Below are positions 33,650 to 42,625 of a stretch of DNA of 64,000 nucleotides, in pieces. Position 1 is the stretch's first letter; each line of letters begins with the position of its first letter. The notes beneath the pieces are model-generated. The model saw only the letters and a list, made by a program, of their open reading frames with translations. It was not told the origin of the DNA and made no database searches. The DNA is from Pseudomonas fluorescens HK44 (GTDB taxonomy: Bacteria; Pseudomonadota; Gammaproteobacteria; Pseudomonadales; Pseudomonadaceae): positions 62,001 through 126,000 of the forward strand of contig NZ_AFOY02000019.1 of the NCBI RefSeq assembly GCF_000217955.3, in the 5' to 3' direction. The position numbers and the translations under genes are program-made.

Positions 33650-34078
33650 TCAGCTTTCCAGCCAGACGTCCCGCGCCCAGTGCCACACCGATTCCCAGGT
33701 TTCTTCGGCCAACAGCTCTTCTTCGGCCAGCCACAGCACCACGGTGCCGTCCTCTTCGACCAGGTAGTAGTTGTCACCGTCCTGGCAGATCGGAATCATG
33801 CTGCGATCAACACCGGCATCCCAGGCGTTGGCGGCAACGTCCGGCAGGTAGGTGTGCGATTGCGGGTCGGTGACAGTCACTGGCTCCAGGCTGCCGTAAA
33901 CGACGTCGCTGACAGTCAGCAGGAATTCTCTGAAGACGAACGGGATATCGATGAACAGTTGTTCTTCGATTTCCACCAGCAGGTCTTCGTCAGGCAGCTC
34001 CAAGGGCACCGGTACCGGTTCGTTGGCTTCTCGCAGTTGTTCGATGATTTCTTCCACGTCCGGGATCCTCTTGCTCAA
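33650..34078 (-). CDS. SMI1/KNR4 family protein
   Basis: A 142-residue acidic protein. The core LPDEDLLVEIEEQLFIDIPFVFREFLLTVSD and the later IPICQDGDNYYLVEEDGTVVLW match the SMI1/KNR4 (SUKH) fold. Some SUKH proteins are immunity proteins of contact toxins, but this one stands among housekeeping genes with no toxin nearby, so a general regulatory role is as likely. Convergent with the antiporter gene. Confidence 0.8.
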   Translation of the reverse strand: MSKRIPDVEEIIEQLREANEPVPVPLELPDEDLLVEIEEQLFIDIPFVFREFLLTVSDVVYGSLEPVTVTDPQSHTYLPDVAANAWDAGVDRSMIPICQDGDNYYLVEEDGTVVLWLAEEELLAEETWESVWHWARDVWLES

Positions 34079-34141
34079 TGGCGCGGTTTAGTTGGGGCGG
34101 TTTATACAGTAGCTCGCTATAGATGCAACTGCGAAATAGAA

Positions 34142-34166
34142 AACCCCGGACGAGTCCGGGGTTTTC
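34142..34166 (-). terminator. Rho-independent terminator after the Tim44-like gene
   Basis: AACCCCGGAC and GTCCGGGGTT form a perfect 10-bp stem with a 5-base loop. It begins 28 bases after the minus-strand stop at 34194; the minus-strand sequence after it is TTTCTATTTCG. TTTTC follows on the plus strand too. Confidence 0.75.
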
Positions 34167-34193
34167 ATTACAGCATGCGAAACGAGGGCGGAA

Positions 34194-35066
34194 TTAACCG
34201 TTCTGACGGATACCGGCCACCAGCCAAGGCTGGTTTTCGCCTTGCGGACGTTCCATGTTCCAGCTTTCGCTGAACACTTCGCCTTGGTCGAAACGCGAGT
34301 TTTTCGACACGCCCGTGAAGGTCAGAGTGGCGATGGTCTTGTCTGCGCGATCATCCACGCCGTCCAGCTGAACGTGGAGGTTGTCGATATAGGTGGACTG
34401 GAAGCCGTCACCCAGATCGGCACGTTCACGCTTGAGGAACTCCAGCATTTGCGGGGTCACGAACTCGGCGATCTTGTCCATTTCGTTGGCGTCCCAGTGC
34501 TGTTGCAGGGACTGGAAGTGGTTGCGTGCGGCTTCAACGAAGCGCTCTTCGTTGAACCAGGCCGGAGCGTTGATCACCGGACGAGCGGCAGCAGGGGCCG
34601 CCGAACCGCCGAAGATCGAACCCATGGCCGGCTTCTGTTCGTACACTTCGCGCTGCATTGGCGCGCCCGCAGGGGCCATATGCTCCTGTTGCTTGCGGCG
34701 ACGAGCGGCGATGAAGCGGAAGATCACGAACCCGATGACGGCCATGATCAGGATGTCGAAAATCTGCATGCCATGGAAGCCGCCGCCCATGAACATGGAG
34801 GCCAGCAGGCCGCCGGCAGCGATACCGGCCAGAGGGCCGAGCCAGCGCGAAGCACCGCCAGCTTTGGCGGCAGCGCCTGCGGCACCCGCAGCACCGGCGG
34901 TCGCGGCAGCAGACCCCATGCCTGGCGAGGACGGCGCCATTTGGCTGGTCTGGTGGGTAGGCGCAGCGCCTACGCTTTTGCCGCCACCGAAGCGCTTGGC
35001 GTTGGCGTCGAGGCTCATCGTCAGGCCGATGCACAGCGCCAGGGCGATGCTAAGAAAACGTTTCAT
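34194..35066 (-). CDS. Tim44-domain membrane protein
   Basis: Start at ATG 35066 (MKRFLSIALALCIGLTMSLD, signal peptide cut near DANA). The 290-residue product continues with a Gly/Ala-rich linker and two hydrophobic segments (AGIAAGGLLASMFMGGG and ILIMAVIGFVIFRFIAARRR). It ends in a Tim44-like domain from about residue 165 (FVEAARNHFQSLQQHWDANE, MDKIAEFVTPQMLEFLK). The bacterial role of this domain is poorly known. The preceding intergenic region (35067-35244) shows no gene. Confidence 0.82.
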   Translation of the reverse strand: MKRFLSIALALCIGLTMSLDANAKRFGGGKSVGAAPTHQTSQMAPSSPGMGSAAATAGAAGAAGAAAKAGGASRWLGPLAGIAAGGLLASMFMGGGFHGMQIFDILIMAVIGFVIFRFIAARRRKQQEHMAPAGAPMQREVYEQKPAMGSIFGGSAAPAAARPVINAPAWFNEERFVEAARNHFQSLQQHWDANEMDKIAEFVTPQMLEFLKRERADLGDGFQSTYIDNLHVQLDGVDDRADKTIATLTFTGVSKNSRFDQGEVFSESWNMERPQGENQPWLVAGIRQNG

Positions 35067-35244
35067 AAAGGGAATTCCCATTTGTGGATGGCACGCGCGC
35101 CATGTTGCACAGGTGAAGTGACACTGGCTAGCGGCAGAGTGTTACGGGCTTTTGCCTGACAGGCTGCGTTCAGCTCCGTCGGTACAAGTAGGCGTATGTA
35201 TCTTTGTCTGTAGGACAAGTGGATTGGTTGAGCAGGAACGTTGC

Positions 35245-35685
35245 TTAACGTCGCAATGCCAACATCACCACGCCTGCCGTGATCAGACCGATTCCACCCC
35301 ATTGGCGCAGGTCGAGCCGCTCACCCAGCAACACTGCGCCCAGCACGGCCACCAGCACCACACTGAGTTTGTCGACGGGTGCTACCAGCGAGGCTGGCCC
35401 GAGTTTCAGCGCACGGAAGTAGCAAATCCACGAGGCACCGGTTGCCAGGCCGGACAGCAGCAGGAACAGGTAGCTCTTGGCGGATATTGATCCTAATGAC
35501 TGATATTGGCCCGTTGCGTACAAAATCAAGGCCAGGCTGACCAATACCACGATTGTGCGCAGCAGCGTGGCGAAGTCGGAATTGACGTTTTCGATGCCGA
35601 CTTTGGCGAAAATCGCCGTCAGCGCAGCGAAAGCCGCCGATAACAGGGCCCAGAATGTCCAGGAAGAAAAAAAGCCCGAGCCCAT
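35245..35685 (-). CDS. Half-size EamA/DMT family transporter
   Basis: A 146-residue protein with five hydrophobic segments and one EamA repeat: FWALLSAAFAALTAIFAKVG at the start and ASLVAPVDKLSVVLVAVLGA, then LLGERL, near the end. Full-length family members have two repeats and about 300 residues. Half-size members exist and may form dimers. Substrate unknown. A REPIN follows upstream. Confidence 0.83.
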   Translation of the reverse strand: MGSGFFSSWTFWALLSAAFAALTAIFAKVGIENVNSDFATLLRTIVVLVSLALILYATGQYQSLGSISAKSYLFLLLSGLATGASWICYFRALKLGPASLVAPVDKLSVVLVAVLGAVLLGERLDLRQWGGIGLITAGVVMLALRR

Positions 35686-35747
35686 GTTTATGATGCCTTC
35701 TATCAGATCAATCCGTGGGAGCCTGCAGTTGGATGCAGCGCTAGATT

Positions 35748-35836
35748 CTGTGGGAGCGAGCCTGCTCGCGATGGCGGCACCGCGGAGTATCGGAGCACCG
35801 CGTCATCGTTCATCGCGAGCAGGCTCGCTCCCACAG
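35748..35836. repeat. REPIN (GTGGGAGCGAGC type)
   Basis: Two REP palindromes in opposite orientation: CTGTGGGAGCGAGCCTGCTC at the left and GAGCAGGCTCGCTCCCACAG at the right, with about 50 bases between. This is the mobile REPIN arrangement typical of P. fluorescens-group genomes, lying between EamA and uvrD. Confidence 0.85.
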
Positions 35837-35858
35837 AAAGCTATCAGACAGATAGCCG

Positions 35859-38042
35859 TTAGATGGCTTCGAGCTTGGCGTAGCCGAGCATCAGCCACTT
35901 GCTGCCTTCGCTGAAGTTCACTTGCACCCGGGCTTGCGCGCCGGCGCCTTCGAAGTTGAGGATCACCCCTTCGCCGAAGATCGCGTGCTGCACTTGCTGA
36001 CCGAGGCTGAACGCGGTTTCCGGGATTTCCGTGCCGGCGAACAGGCTGCTCGAATTTTGCTTCTGGCCACCACCGAACGGACGGCTGACGCTGTTGGACA
36101 GTCGCACTTCCTGAATCAGGCCTTTAGGGACTTCGCGTACGAAGCGTGAAACCTTGTTGTAGGTTTCGCTGCCGTACAGGCGTCGGGTTTCGGCGTAGGT
36201 CATCACCAGGTTTTGCATGGCCCGGGTAATGCCGACGTAGGCCAGACGGCGTTCCTCTTCAAGGCGGCCGGGCTCTTCCAGGCTCATTTTGTGCGGGAAC
36301 AGGCCTTCTTCCATGCCCACCAGGAACACGTAAGGGAATTCCAGGCCTTTGGCGCTGTGCAAGGTCATCAGCTGAATGCTGTCTTCATGCTCGTCGGCCT
36401 GAGTATCGCCGGCTTCCAGCGAGGCATGGCCGAGGAACGCGGCCAGCGGCGTCAGGTCTTCGTCTTCCTCGGCACTTTCGAAGTTGCGCGCCGCGCTGAC
36501 CAGTTCTTCAAGGTTTTCTACCCGCGCCTGGCCTTTTTCGCCTTTCTCCGCTTGGTGATAGGCAATCAGGCCGGACTGCTCGATGACAGTCTGGGTCATC
36601 AGGTGCAGCGGCATTTCGGCGGTTGTGGTCGCCAGGTGCTCGATCAGCTCGATGAACGCACCCAAGGCGCCGGCTGCGCGACCGGTGAGGCCTTTATTGG
36701 CCACCAGCTGACGCATGGCTTCCCACATCGACACATCGCTGTGACGAGCGTGGTCGCGGATCGCTTCAACGGTTTTTTCGCCGATGCCACGGGCCGGAAC
36801 GTTGATCACCCGCTCCAGCGCCGCATCGTTGCCACGACCTTCGAGCAACCGCAGGTAGGCCATGGCGTTCTTGATTTCAGCCCGTTCGAAGAAGCGTTGG
36901 CCACCATAGATACGGTACGGAATGCGTTCACGCAGTAAAGCTTCTTCCAAAACCCGCGATTGGGCGTTGGAGCGGTACAAAATCGCGATATCGCTGCGCG
37001 CCATGCCGGTTTTCAGCGCACTTTCGATGGTTTCCACCACGTAGCGTGCTTCGTCATGTTCGTTGAACGCGGCGTATAGGTTGATCGCTTCGCCTTCGCC
37101 GCCGTCGGTCCACAGCTCTTTGCCCAGACGCCCGGTGTTGTTGGCGATCAAGGCGTTGGCGGCCTTGAGGATCCCGGCGGTGGAGCGGTAGTTCTGTTCC
37201 AGTCGAATGACTTCCGCGTCCGGGAAGTCGGCCGAATACTGGTGAATGTTCTCGATTTTCGCGCCGCGCCAGCCGTAGATCGACTGATCGTCGTCGCCAA
37301 CCACCATCAGGCTGTCGCCGCCCTTGGCCAGCAGACGCAACCAGGCGTACTGCACTGCGTTGGTGTCCTGGAATTCGTCCACCAGCACATGACGGAAACG
37401 CTTCTGATAATGCGCCAGAAGACCCGGATGGTCGCGCCACAGGTCGAGGGCGCGCAGCAGCAGTTCGGAGAAGTCGATGACGCCAGCGCGCAGGCACGCG
37501 GCCTCATAGGCTTCATAGATGCTGCGCATGGTGGCCAGGAACAGATCGCCGCTGGCTTGAATATGTTGCGGGCGCAGGCCTTCGTCTTTCTGCCCGTTGA
37601 TGAACCACTGGGCCTGACGCGCCGGCCAGCGTTGCTCGTCGAGGCCCAGCTCACGGATCACCCGCTTGACCAGACGTTGCTGGTCATCGCTGTCGAGGAT
37701 CTGGAAGGTCTGGCTCAGGCCGGCTTCCTGCCAGTGCGCCCGCAGCAAGCGGTGCGCCAGGCCGTGGAAGGTGCCGACCCACATGCCGGCCGGGTTGATA
37801 CCCATCAGCTGCTCGATGCGATGGCGCATCTCGGCAGCGGCCTTGTTGGTGAAAGTCACCGACAGGATCGAGTGTGGCGAGGCGTTCTCGACCTGGATCA
37901 ACCAGGCGATACGGTGCACCAGCACACGGGTTTTACCGGAACCAGCACCGGCCAGGACCAACTGACGACCCACGGAGGCAGCTACGGCCTGACGTTGGGC
38001 ATCGTTGAGGGAGTTCAGCAGAAGGGAGAGATCATCGCGCAT
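35859..38042 (-). CDS. uvrD: DNA helicase II UvrD
   Basis: A 727-residue superfamily-1 helicase. Motifs are LAGAGSGKTRVLVHR (Walker A), VTFTNKAAAEMRHR, DEFQDTN (motif II), VVGDDDQSIYGWRGA, EQNYRS and TLHSAKGLEFPYVF. It unwinds DNA in nucleotide excision and mismatch repair. Length is the family's usual. It ends in the C-terminal Tudor-like domain (GQQVQHAIFGEGVILNFEGA). Confidence 0.97.
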   Translation of the reverse strand: MRDDLSLLLNSLNDAQRQAVAASVGRQLVLAGAGSGKTRVLVHRIAWLIQVENASPHSILSVTFTNKAAAEMRHRIEQLMGINPAGMWVGTFHGLAHRLLRAHWQEAGLSQTFQILDSDDQQRLVKRVIRELGLDEQRWPARQAQWFINGQKDEGLRPQHIQASGDLFLATMRSIYEAYEAACLRAGVIDFSELLLRALDLWRDHPGLLAHYQKRFRHVLVDEFQDTNAVQYAWLRLLAKGGDSLMVVGDDDQSIYGWRGAKIENIHQYSADFPDAEVIRLEQNYRSTAGILKAANALIANNTGRLGKELWTDGGEGEAINLYAAFNEHDEARYVVETIESALKTGMARSDIAILYRSNAQSRVLEEALLRERIPYRIYGGQRFFERAEIKNAMAYLRLLEGRGNDAALERVINVPARGIGEKTVEAIRDHARHSDVSMWEAMRQLVANKGLTGRAAGALGAFIELIEHLATTTAEMPLHLMTQTVIEQSGLIAYHQAEKGEKGQARVENLEELVSAARNFESAEEDEDLTPLAAFLGHASLEAGDTQADEHEDSIQLMTLHSAKGLEFPYVFLVGMEEGLFPHKMSLEEPGRLEEERRLAYVGITRAMQNLVMTYAETRRLYGSETYNKVSRFVREVPKGLIQEVRLSNSVSRPFGGGQKQNSSSLFAGTEIPETAFSLGQQVQHAIFGEGVILNFEGAGAQARVQVNFSEGSKWLMLGYAKLEAI

Positions 38043-38303
38043 CCGGGCATTCTAGGGCGCTGCGCCACACCGGGCAAACCGAGCTTTGCATTAACCGATG
38101 AAAGAAGCGCTGGGGACGACCGGTCAGTCATTCGTTGCAAGCCTTGATGGGCCGCGCTTCTGTGGTTTTGAGCGCTGGCAACGGGCCATTTGTTTTATCG
38201 GTTTTATGACCTGGAACAGTTTGGTCCGGGCCATTGCTTGTGTATGCTCCGTCGACGTTTCGGGCTCATCACGCTCACCCTTATAAGAATAAGAATATTG
38301 CCT

Positions 38304-41174
38304 ATGACCCTCAGCCCCAGCCTGTCGGGCCCTTCTGTGGAACCGCGGGTTATCCGCAAACAGTACGCCATGGAGATGGCGGTCGAGCGCACGCGTCTGC
38401 TGTATCAGGGCTCGTTGCTGCCCACGCTGTTCATGTTGATCAATGGTCTGGTCTGCGCCGGGTTGCTCTGGAGCCCGCAGCGCTACTTCCTGGTGAGCAT
38501 CTGGCTGATCTGGTTACTGTCGCTGGTGGCGTTGCGGGTGATTCAGGTCGCAGCCTTCGACTCGGCGATGCCCAGCCGTCAGGCGCAGCCAGTCTGGCGC
38601 CGAATGTTTCTGCTGGGTTCGGCCATGACCGGCCTGACGCTGGCCGGTGCCGGTATTGCCCTGGTGCCCACCGACAGCTTCCTGCAACAAGCCTGGGTAT
38701 TCGGCCTGATTGGCGCGGCGACTCTCTCGGCCAGTGTCGCCTATGCGGTGAGCCTGCCAGCCTTCCTGTCGTTCACCTTGCCGTGTCTGTTACCGGCGAT
38801 CGGTTATTTGTTCTGGGGCGGCGATGAACAGCAGCAGGGCTGGGGTTGGCTCGGGCTGATTCTGTTGGGTTCTCTGAGTGTGGTCGCATGGCAGGTCAAC
38901 CGGCTGATCCAGCATGGGTTGATGCGGCGTTTCCAGAATCAGGCACTGATCGAGCACTTGCAGCAGGCGCAAAGTCGCAGCGAGCAGCTTAATCAGGAAT
39001 TGGCGCGGGAAATCGAACAGCGTCGCCACGCCGAAGAAGAGCTGCGTGAGGCTCAGGTTGGTCTCGAAAGCAGGGTGGCCCAGCGTAGCCGCGAACTGGA
39101 CGCTGCCAACCAGGCCCTGAGCAAGAGCGAAGCGCGGCTGGCGCTGGCGTTGAAGGCCAGTGAACTGGGGCTCTGGGACTGGAACCTGCAAACCGATGAG
39201 GTGCATCACACCCAACTCAAGGAGTTGTTCGGCATTGAGCCGGAATTCGTCACGGCGATGCTCAGTCACTTGAGGCCGCGACTGCACCCGCAGGACTTGC
39301 CGCCGCTGCGGCGGGCGCTGGTCGAGCATTTGAAGGGCCGCACCGAGGATTATCAAATCGAATACCGCGTGCGCCACGGCGATGGCCACTGGGTCTGGAT
39401 CGAAGACCGCGGTCGGGCAGTGGAGCGGGGGGCCAATGGGCGGGTGGTCCGGATGGTTGGCACCCGGCGCGACATCAGCGTCAGCAAAGGGCTTGAAGAG
39501 CAGCGGCAACTGGCCGCGACGGTATTTGAAGCCGCTAGCGAAGGTATTGTGATTTTCGACCCGAATTACGCCTTGATTGCGGTCAATCAGGCGTTCAGCC
39601 GGGTCACCGGGTATCAGATTGAAGATTTGTTGGGGCGCAACGTCGTCGAGTTGCCGTGCAGTCGCGACGCGCGGCGGCACTACTCGGTGATCCATCAGGC
39701 ATTGGAACAGCAGGGCAGTTGGCAGGGCGAGTTGGTGGAAGCGCGCAAAAACGGTGAGCTCTATCCGCAATGGCTGCAACTGAATGTGGTGCGCGATTCT
39801 CGGGGAAATGTCAGTCATATCGTGGGCTTTTTCGCCGATCTGTCAGCCCGGCGCGAATCCGAAGAGCGCATGCGCTACCTGACCCACTACGACGAACTGA
39901 CCGGGCTGGCCAATCGCTCATTGTTCCGCGAACGCCTGCATGAAGCCCATCAACGGGTGCGCCAGGGCGGCCGGAGTCTGGCGCTGCTGCACATCAACCT
40001 GGACCGCTTCAAATTGCTCAACGACAGCCTCGGCCATGAAGTCGCCGATCAGATGCTGCAGAAAATGGCTCGGCGTCTGGTCAATGCGCTGCCGGAGGCG
40101 GACACCATTGCGCGCTTGTCCGGCGACGAGTTCGCGGTGCTGTTCGATGCGTATGGCAACCTGTCGAGCCTGGCGCGGGTCGCCACGCGATTGTCGACCA
40201 AGCTGCGTTTGCCGCTGACCGTTGAGGGTCATGAGCTGGTGGTCAGTGCGTCGATGGGCATCAGCATGTTGCCGGACAACGCACGGGAAATTTCCGCGCT
40301 GGTCAGCCAGTCAAACATGGCCATGCAACATGCCAAGCATCTGGGCGGGAACAATTTCCAGTTCTACACCGACAGCCTGCAGGCCAGCACCCTTGAGCGC
40401 TTGCAGCTGGAGAACCAACTGCGCAAGGCCATCGAAGAAAAGCAGTTGAAGGTGTTTTACCAACCGAAACTCTGTCTCGCGACTGGCCGGCTGAACGCCG
40501 CTGAAGCGCTGGTGCGCTGGGATCACCCGACCATGGGGCGGGTGCCGCCGGGGGATTTTATCGGGTTGGCAGAGGAGGTCGGGTTGATCGGGGCCATTGG
40601 CGAATTCGTGCTACGCCAGGCCTGCTGGCAAGCGTGTGAGTGGCAGCGTCAGGGGCTGGAGCCGATTCGGGTTTCGGTCAATCTGTCGGTCCACCAGCTG
40701 CGTCAGGGCAAGCTGGTCAGCCTGGTGCGCCAGGTGCTTGAAGAAACCGGTCTGGCGCCGCACTACCTCGAACTGGAACTGACGGAAAGCCAATTGCTGG
40801 ACAGCGTCGAACACATCATCGCGACCTTCCAGCAGTTGCGTGATCTCGGCGTGAAACTGGCGATCGACGACTTTGGCACGGGGTATTCGTCGCTGAGCTA
40901 CCTCAAGCGCATTCCTGTGGACTACGTGAAGATCGATCAGGCGTTTATCCGTGGGTTGGGTGAGGGAAGTGAAGACGCGGCGATCACCCGGGCAATTATT
41001 GCCATGGCGCATGGTCTGTCGCTCAAGGTGGTGGCTGAAGGCGTCGAGCGTCCGGAGCAGCTTGAGTTCCTCAAGGCCGAGTTATGCGACGAAGTCCAGG
41101 GTTACCTGATCAGCCGTCCGGTGGAGGCATTTGCCGTGGCTGAACTGCTGCGTGCCGACAACCCATTTGCGTAG
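38304..41174 (+). CDS. Membrane PAS-GGDEF-EAL cyclic-di-GMP phosphodiesterase
   Basis: Start chosen at ATG 38304 (MTLSPSLSGPSVEPR); the frame is open back to 38190. The 956-residue protein has about six N-terminal membrane segments (residues 35-200) and a coiled coil (205-275). Two PAS domains follow (near 280-400 and 405-525), then a GGDEF domain with SGDEF near residue 605 and a complete EAL domain. Catalytic residues are visible: EALVRW near 733, NLS, ELTES, DDFGTG near 855, and the late VAEGVE. The EAL part looks active; the GGDEF part deviates at its first Gly and may bind GTP or be weakly active. It corresponds in position to PAO1 PA5442. Confidence 0.88.
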   Translation: MTLSPSLSGPSVEPRVIRKQYAMEMAVERTRLLYQGSLLPTLFMLINGLVCAGLLWSPQRYFLVSIWLIWLLSLVALRVIQVAAFDSAMPSRQAQPVWRRMFLLGSAMTGLTLAGAGIALVPTDSFLQQAWVFGLIGAATLSASVAYAVSLPAFLSFTLPCLLPAIGYLFWGGDEQQQGWGWLGLILLGSLSVVAWQVNRLIQHGLMRRFQNQALIEHLQQAQSRSEQLNQELAREIEQRRHAEEELREAQVGLESRVAQRSRELDAANQALSKSEARLALALKASELGLWDWNLQTDEVHHTQLKELFGIEPEFVTAMLSHLRPRLHPQDLPPLRRALVEHLKGRTEDYQIEYRVRHGDGHWVWIEDRGRAVERGANGRVVRMVGTRRDISVSKGLEEQRQLAATVFEAASEGIVIFDPNYALIAVNQAFSRVTGYQIEDLLGRNVVELPCSRDARRHYSVIHQALEQQGSWQGELVEARKNGELYPQWLQLNVVRDSRGNVSHIVGFFADLSARRESEERMRYLTHYDELTGLANRSLFRERLHEAHQRVRQGGRSLALLHINLDRFKLLNDSLGHEVADQMLQKMARRLVNALPEADTIARLSGDEFAVLFDAYGNLSSLARVATRLSTKLRLPLTVEGHELVVSASMGISMLPDNAREISALVSQSNMAMQHAKHLGGNNFQFYTDSLQASTLERLQLENQLRKAIEEKQLKVFYQPKLCLATGRLNAAEALVRWDHPTMGRVPPGDFIGLAEEVGLIGAIGEFVLRQACWQACEWQRQGLEPIRVSVNLSVHQLRQGKLVSLVRQVLEETGLAPHYLELELTESQLLDSVEHIIATFQQLRDLGVKLAIDDFGTGYSSLSYLKRIPVDYVKIDQAFIRGLGEGSEDAAITRAIIAMAHGLSLKVVAEGVERPEQLEFLKAELCDEVQGYLISRPVEAFAVAELLRADNPFA

Positions 41175-41249
41175 CCTGCTGCTACATGGGGCCTGCCCGG
41201 CCAAAACAAGGGCATCGAGTTACGCATTGAACAGGCAAAAAGCGAATTC

Positions 41250-41266
41250 TTGTAGTATAACTACAA
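41250..41266. promoter_or_regulatory. HexR-type operator before RpiR regulator
   Basis: TTGTAGTATAACTACAA has perfect 7-bp arms around ATA and fits the HexR consensus TGTARTWWWAYTACA. It ends 46 bases before the regulator's start, which suggests self-control or co-control by HexR. Confidence 0.75.
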
Positions 41267-41312
41267 GATTGCTACATCCCCGGCGTCAGCCAATAACAAT
41301 GAGTCCTGCCCT

Positions 41313-42179
41313 TTGAACCTGTTGCAGCACATCGCCCAGTCACGCCATCTGTTACGCAAGTCGGAGCTCAAGGTCGCCGATCATGTGCTGCTTGATCCTG
41401 CGGCTGTGATGCACAGTTCCATGGCCGATCTTGCCCACAGTGTCGGCATCAGCGAACCGACCATCGTGCGCTTCTGCCGGGCCATCGGTTGTTCCGGCTT
41501 TCAGGACTTGAAGCTGAAACTGGCGCAAAGCCTGGCAGCAGGAGCGAGTTTCGGGCAGTTCGCGATTCACGAAGACGATTCCGTCGCCGACTACAGCCTG
41601 AAAATTTTCGACACCACCCTGCACACCCTGATGGAAGTTCGCGAGAAGCTTGATCCGTTGGAGTTGCAGAGGGCTGTGACCCTCATGTCCCAGGCTCAGC
41701 GCGTCGAGTTCTATGGCTTTGGTGCGTCCGGCGCCGTTGCAGCGGATGCCCAGCACAAGTTTTTCCGTTTGCTGCTGACCGCAGCAGCCTATTCCGACCC
41801 GCACATGCAGGCGATGTCGGCGGTCACGCTGAAGCCGACGGACGTGGCGATCTGCATTTCCCAGTCCGGCCGTTCCAAGGATCTGTTGATCACCGCCAAC
41901 CTGGTGCGTGAAAGCGGTGCTTCGCTGATCACGTTGTGCCCAAGCCAGACCCCGTTGGCCGAGCTGTCGACCGTCAACCTGGCGATTGATGTGCACGAAG
42001 ACACCGAAATCTACACGCCGCTGACCTCGCGTATCGCGCACCTGGTGGTGATCGACGTGCTGGCCATGGGCGTGGCCATGGCGCGCGGGCCGAGCCTGGT
42101 CAACCACCTCAAGAGCGTCAAGCGCAGCCTTCGCAGCCTGCGTCTGTCGCCCAAGTCGGTCAAAGCCCTCGACGATTGA
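41313..42179 (+). CDS. RpiR-family regulator, HexR-like
   Basis: A 288-residue protein with an N-terminal HTH_6 domain (VADHVLLDPAAVMHSSMADL, then AHSVGISEPTIVRFCRAIGC) and a C-terminal SIS sugar-isomerase domain (residues about 125-255; FYGFGASGAVAADAQHKFF, CISQSGRSKDLL). The start is TTG 41313; the preceding ATG at 41299 runs into a stop. It resembles HexR, which senses 2-keto-3-deoxy-6-phosphogluconate, but fits the position of PAO1 PA5438. The zwf-like gene that neighbours PA5438 is absent here. It probably controls central carbon genes, perhaps the nearby pyruvate carboxylase. Confidence 0.85.
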   Translation: MNLLQHIAQSRHLLRKSELKVADHVLLDPAAVMHSSMADLAHSVGISEPTIVRFCRAIGCSGFQDLKLKLAQSLAAGASFGQFAIHEDDSVADYSLKIFDTTLHTLMEVREKLDPLELQRAVTLMSQAQRVEFYGFGASGAVAADAQHKFFRLLLTAAAYSDPHMQAMSAVTLKPTDVAICISQSGRSKDLLITANLVRESGASLITLCPSQTPLAELSTVNLAIDVHEDTEIYTPLTSRIAHLVVIDVLAMGVAMARGPSLVNHLKSVKRSLRSLRLSPKSVKALDD

Positions 42180-42207
42180 ATTGCGGATAGTGTAGTGATG
42201 GGCTTGC

Positions 42208-42314
42208 TGTGGCGAGGGAGCTTGCTCCCGCCGACCGGTCCGCGTTCGGGCGCAGCAGTCGTAAAAGCTTTGGGGCCGCTTCGCGACCCAGCGCGAGCAA
42301 GCTCCCTCGCCACA
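42208..42314. repeat. REPIN (GTGGCGAGGGAGC type)
   Basis: Left arm TGTGGCGAGGGAGCTTGCTC and inverted right arm GAGCAAGCTCCCTCGCCACA, separated by about 67 bases. Another REP family than the one at 35748. Confidence 0.85.
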
Positions 42315-42415
42315 GAGGCAGAACAAATTTTCATCTGTCTGTCATCCCCGCGCCGCCAAACCGTCATCCCCCGCGCCTATCTTGAAACTCCCGTACTCGC
42401 CTTGGGAGACTCGAA

Positions 42416-42625
42416 ATGGCCCAGCACTACGAAGAACGCAACAGCGCAGTCAAAACCCGCCGTCAGCAAGAAGACCAGCGTCGCATGGCGTTTCGCCGCG
42501 CGATTGAAGATCGCTGCGAGCACCGCCAGCTTCTGGCCGAGATCGGTGAATACCCGGATCTGGAGCTCAACTACTGGCAGGCAACACCGGCAGTTTCGCG
42601 TCGAAACGCTCAACCAGCGCGCTGA
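42416..42625 (+). CDS. Small charged protein, function unknown
   Basis: A 69-residue, strongly charged protein (MAQHYEERNSAVKTRRQQED...) with an Arg/Glu-rich helix and no membrane segment. Its 3' end overlaps the convergent pycR gene by 59 bases. The 5' side has GGGAGAC close to the ATG. It reads as a true small gene of the kind annotated hypothetical in Pseudomonas; I cannot name a family. Confidence 0.55.
   Translation: MAQHYEERNSAVKTRRQQEDQRRMAFRRAIEDRCEHRQLLAEIGEYPDLELNYWQATPAVSRRNAQPAR

Noticed and set aside
33650..34078. SMI1/KNR4 gene as immunity protein of a contact-dependent toxin
   Set aside because: No toxin, Rhs, VgrG or CdiA gene is adjacent; neighbours are an antiporter and a Tim44-like protein.
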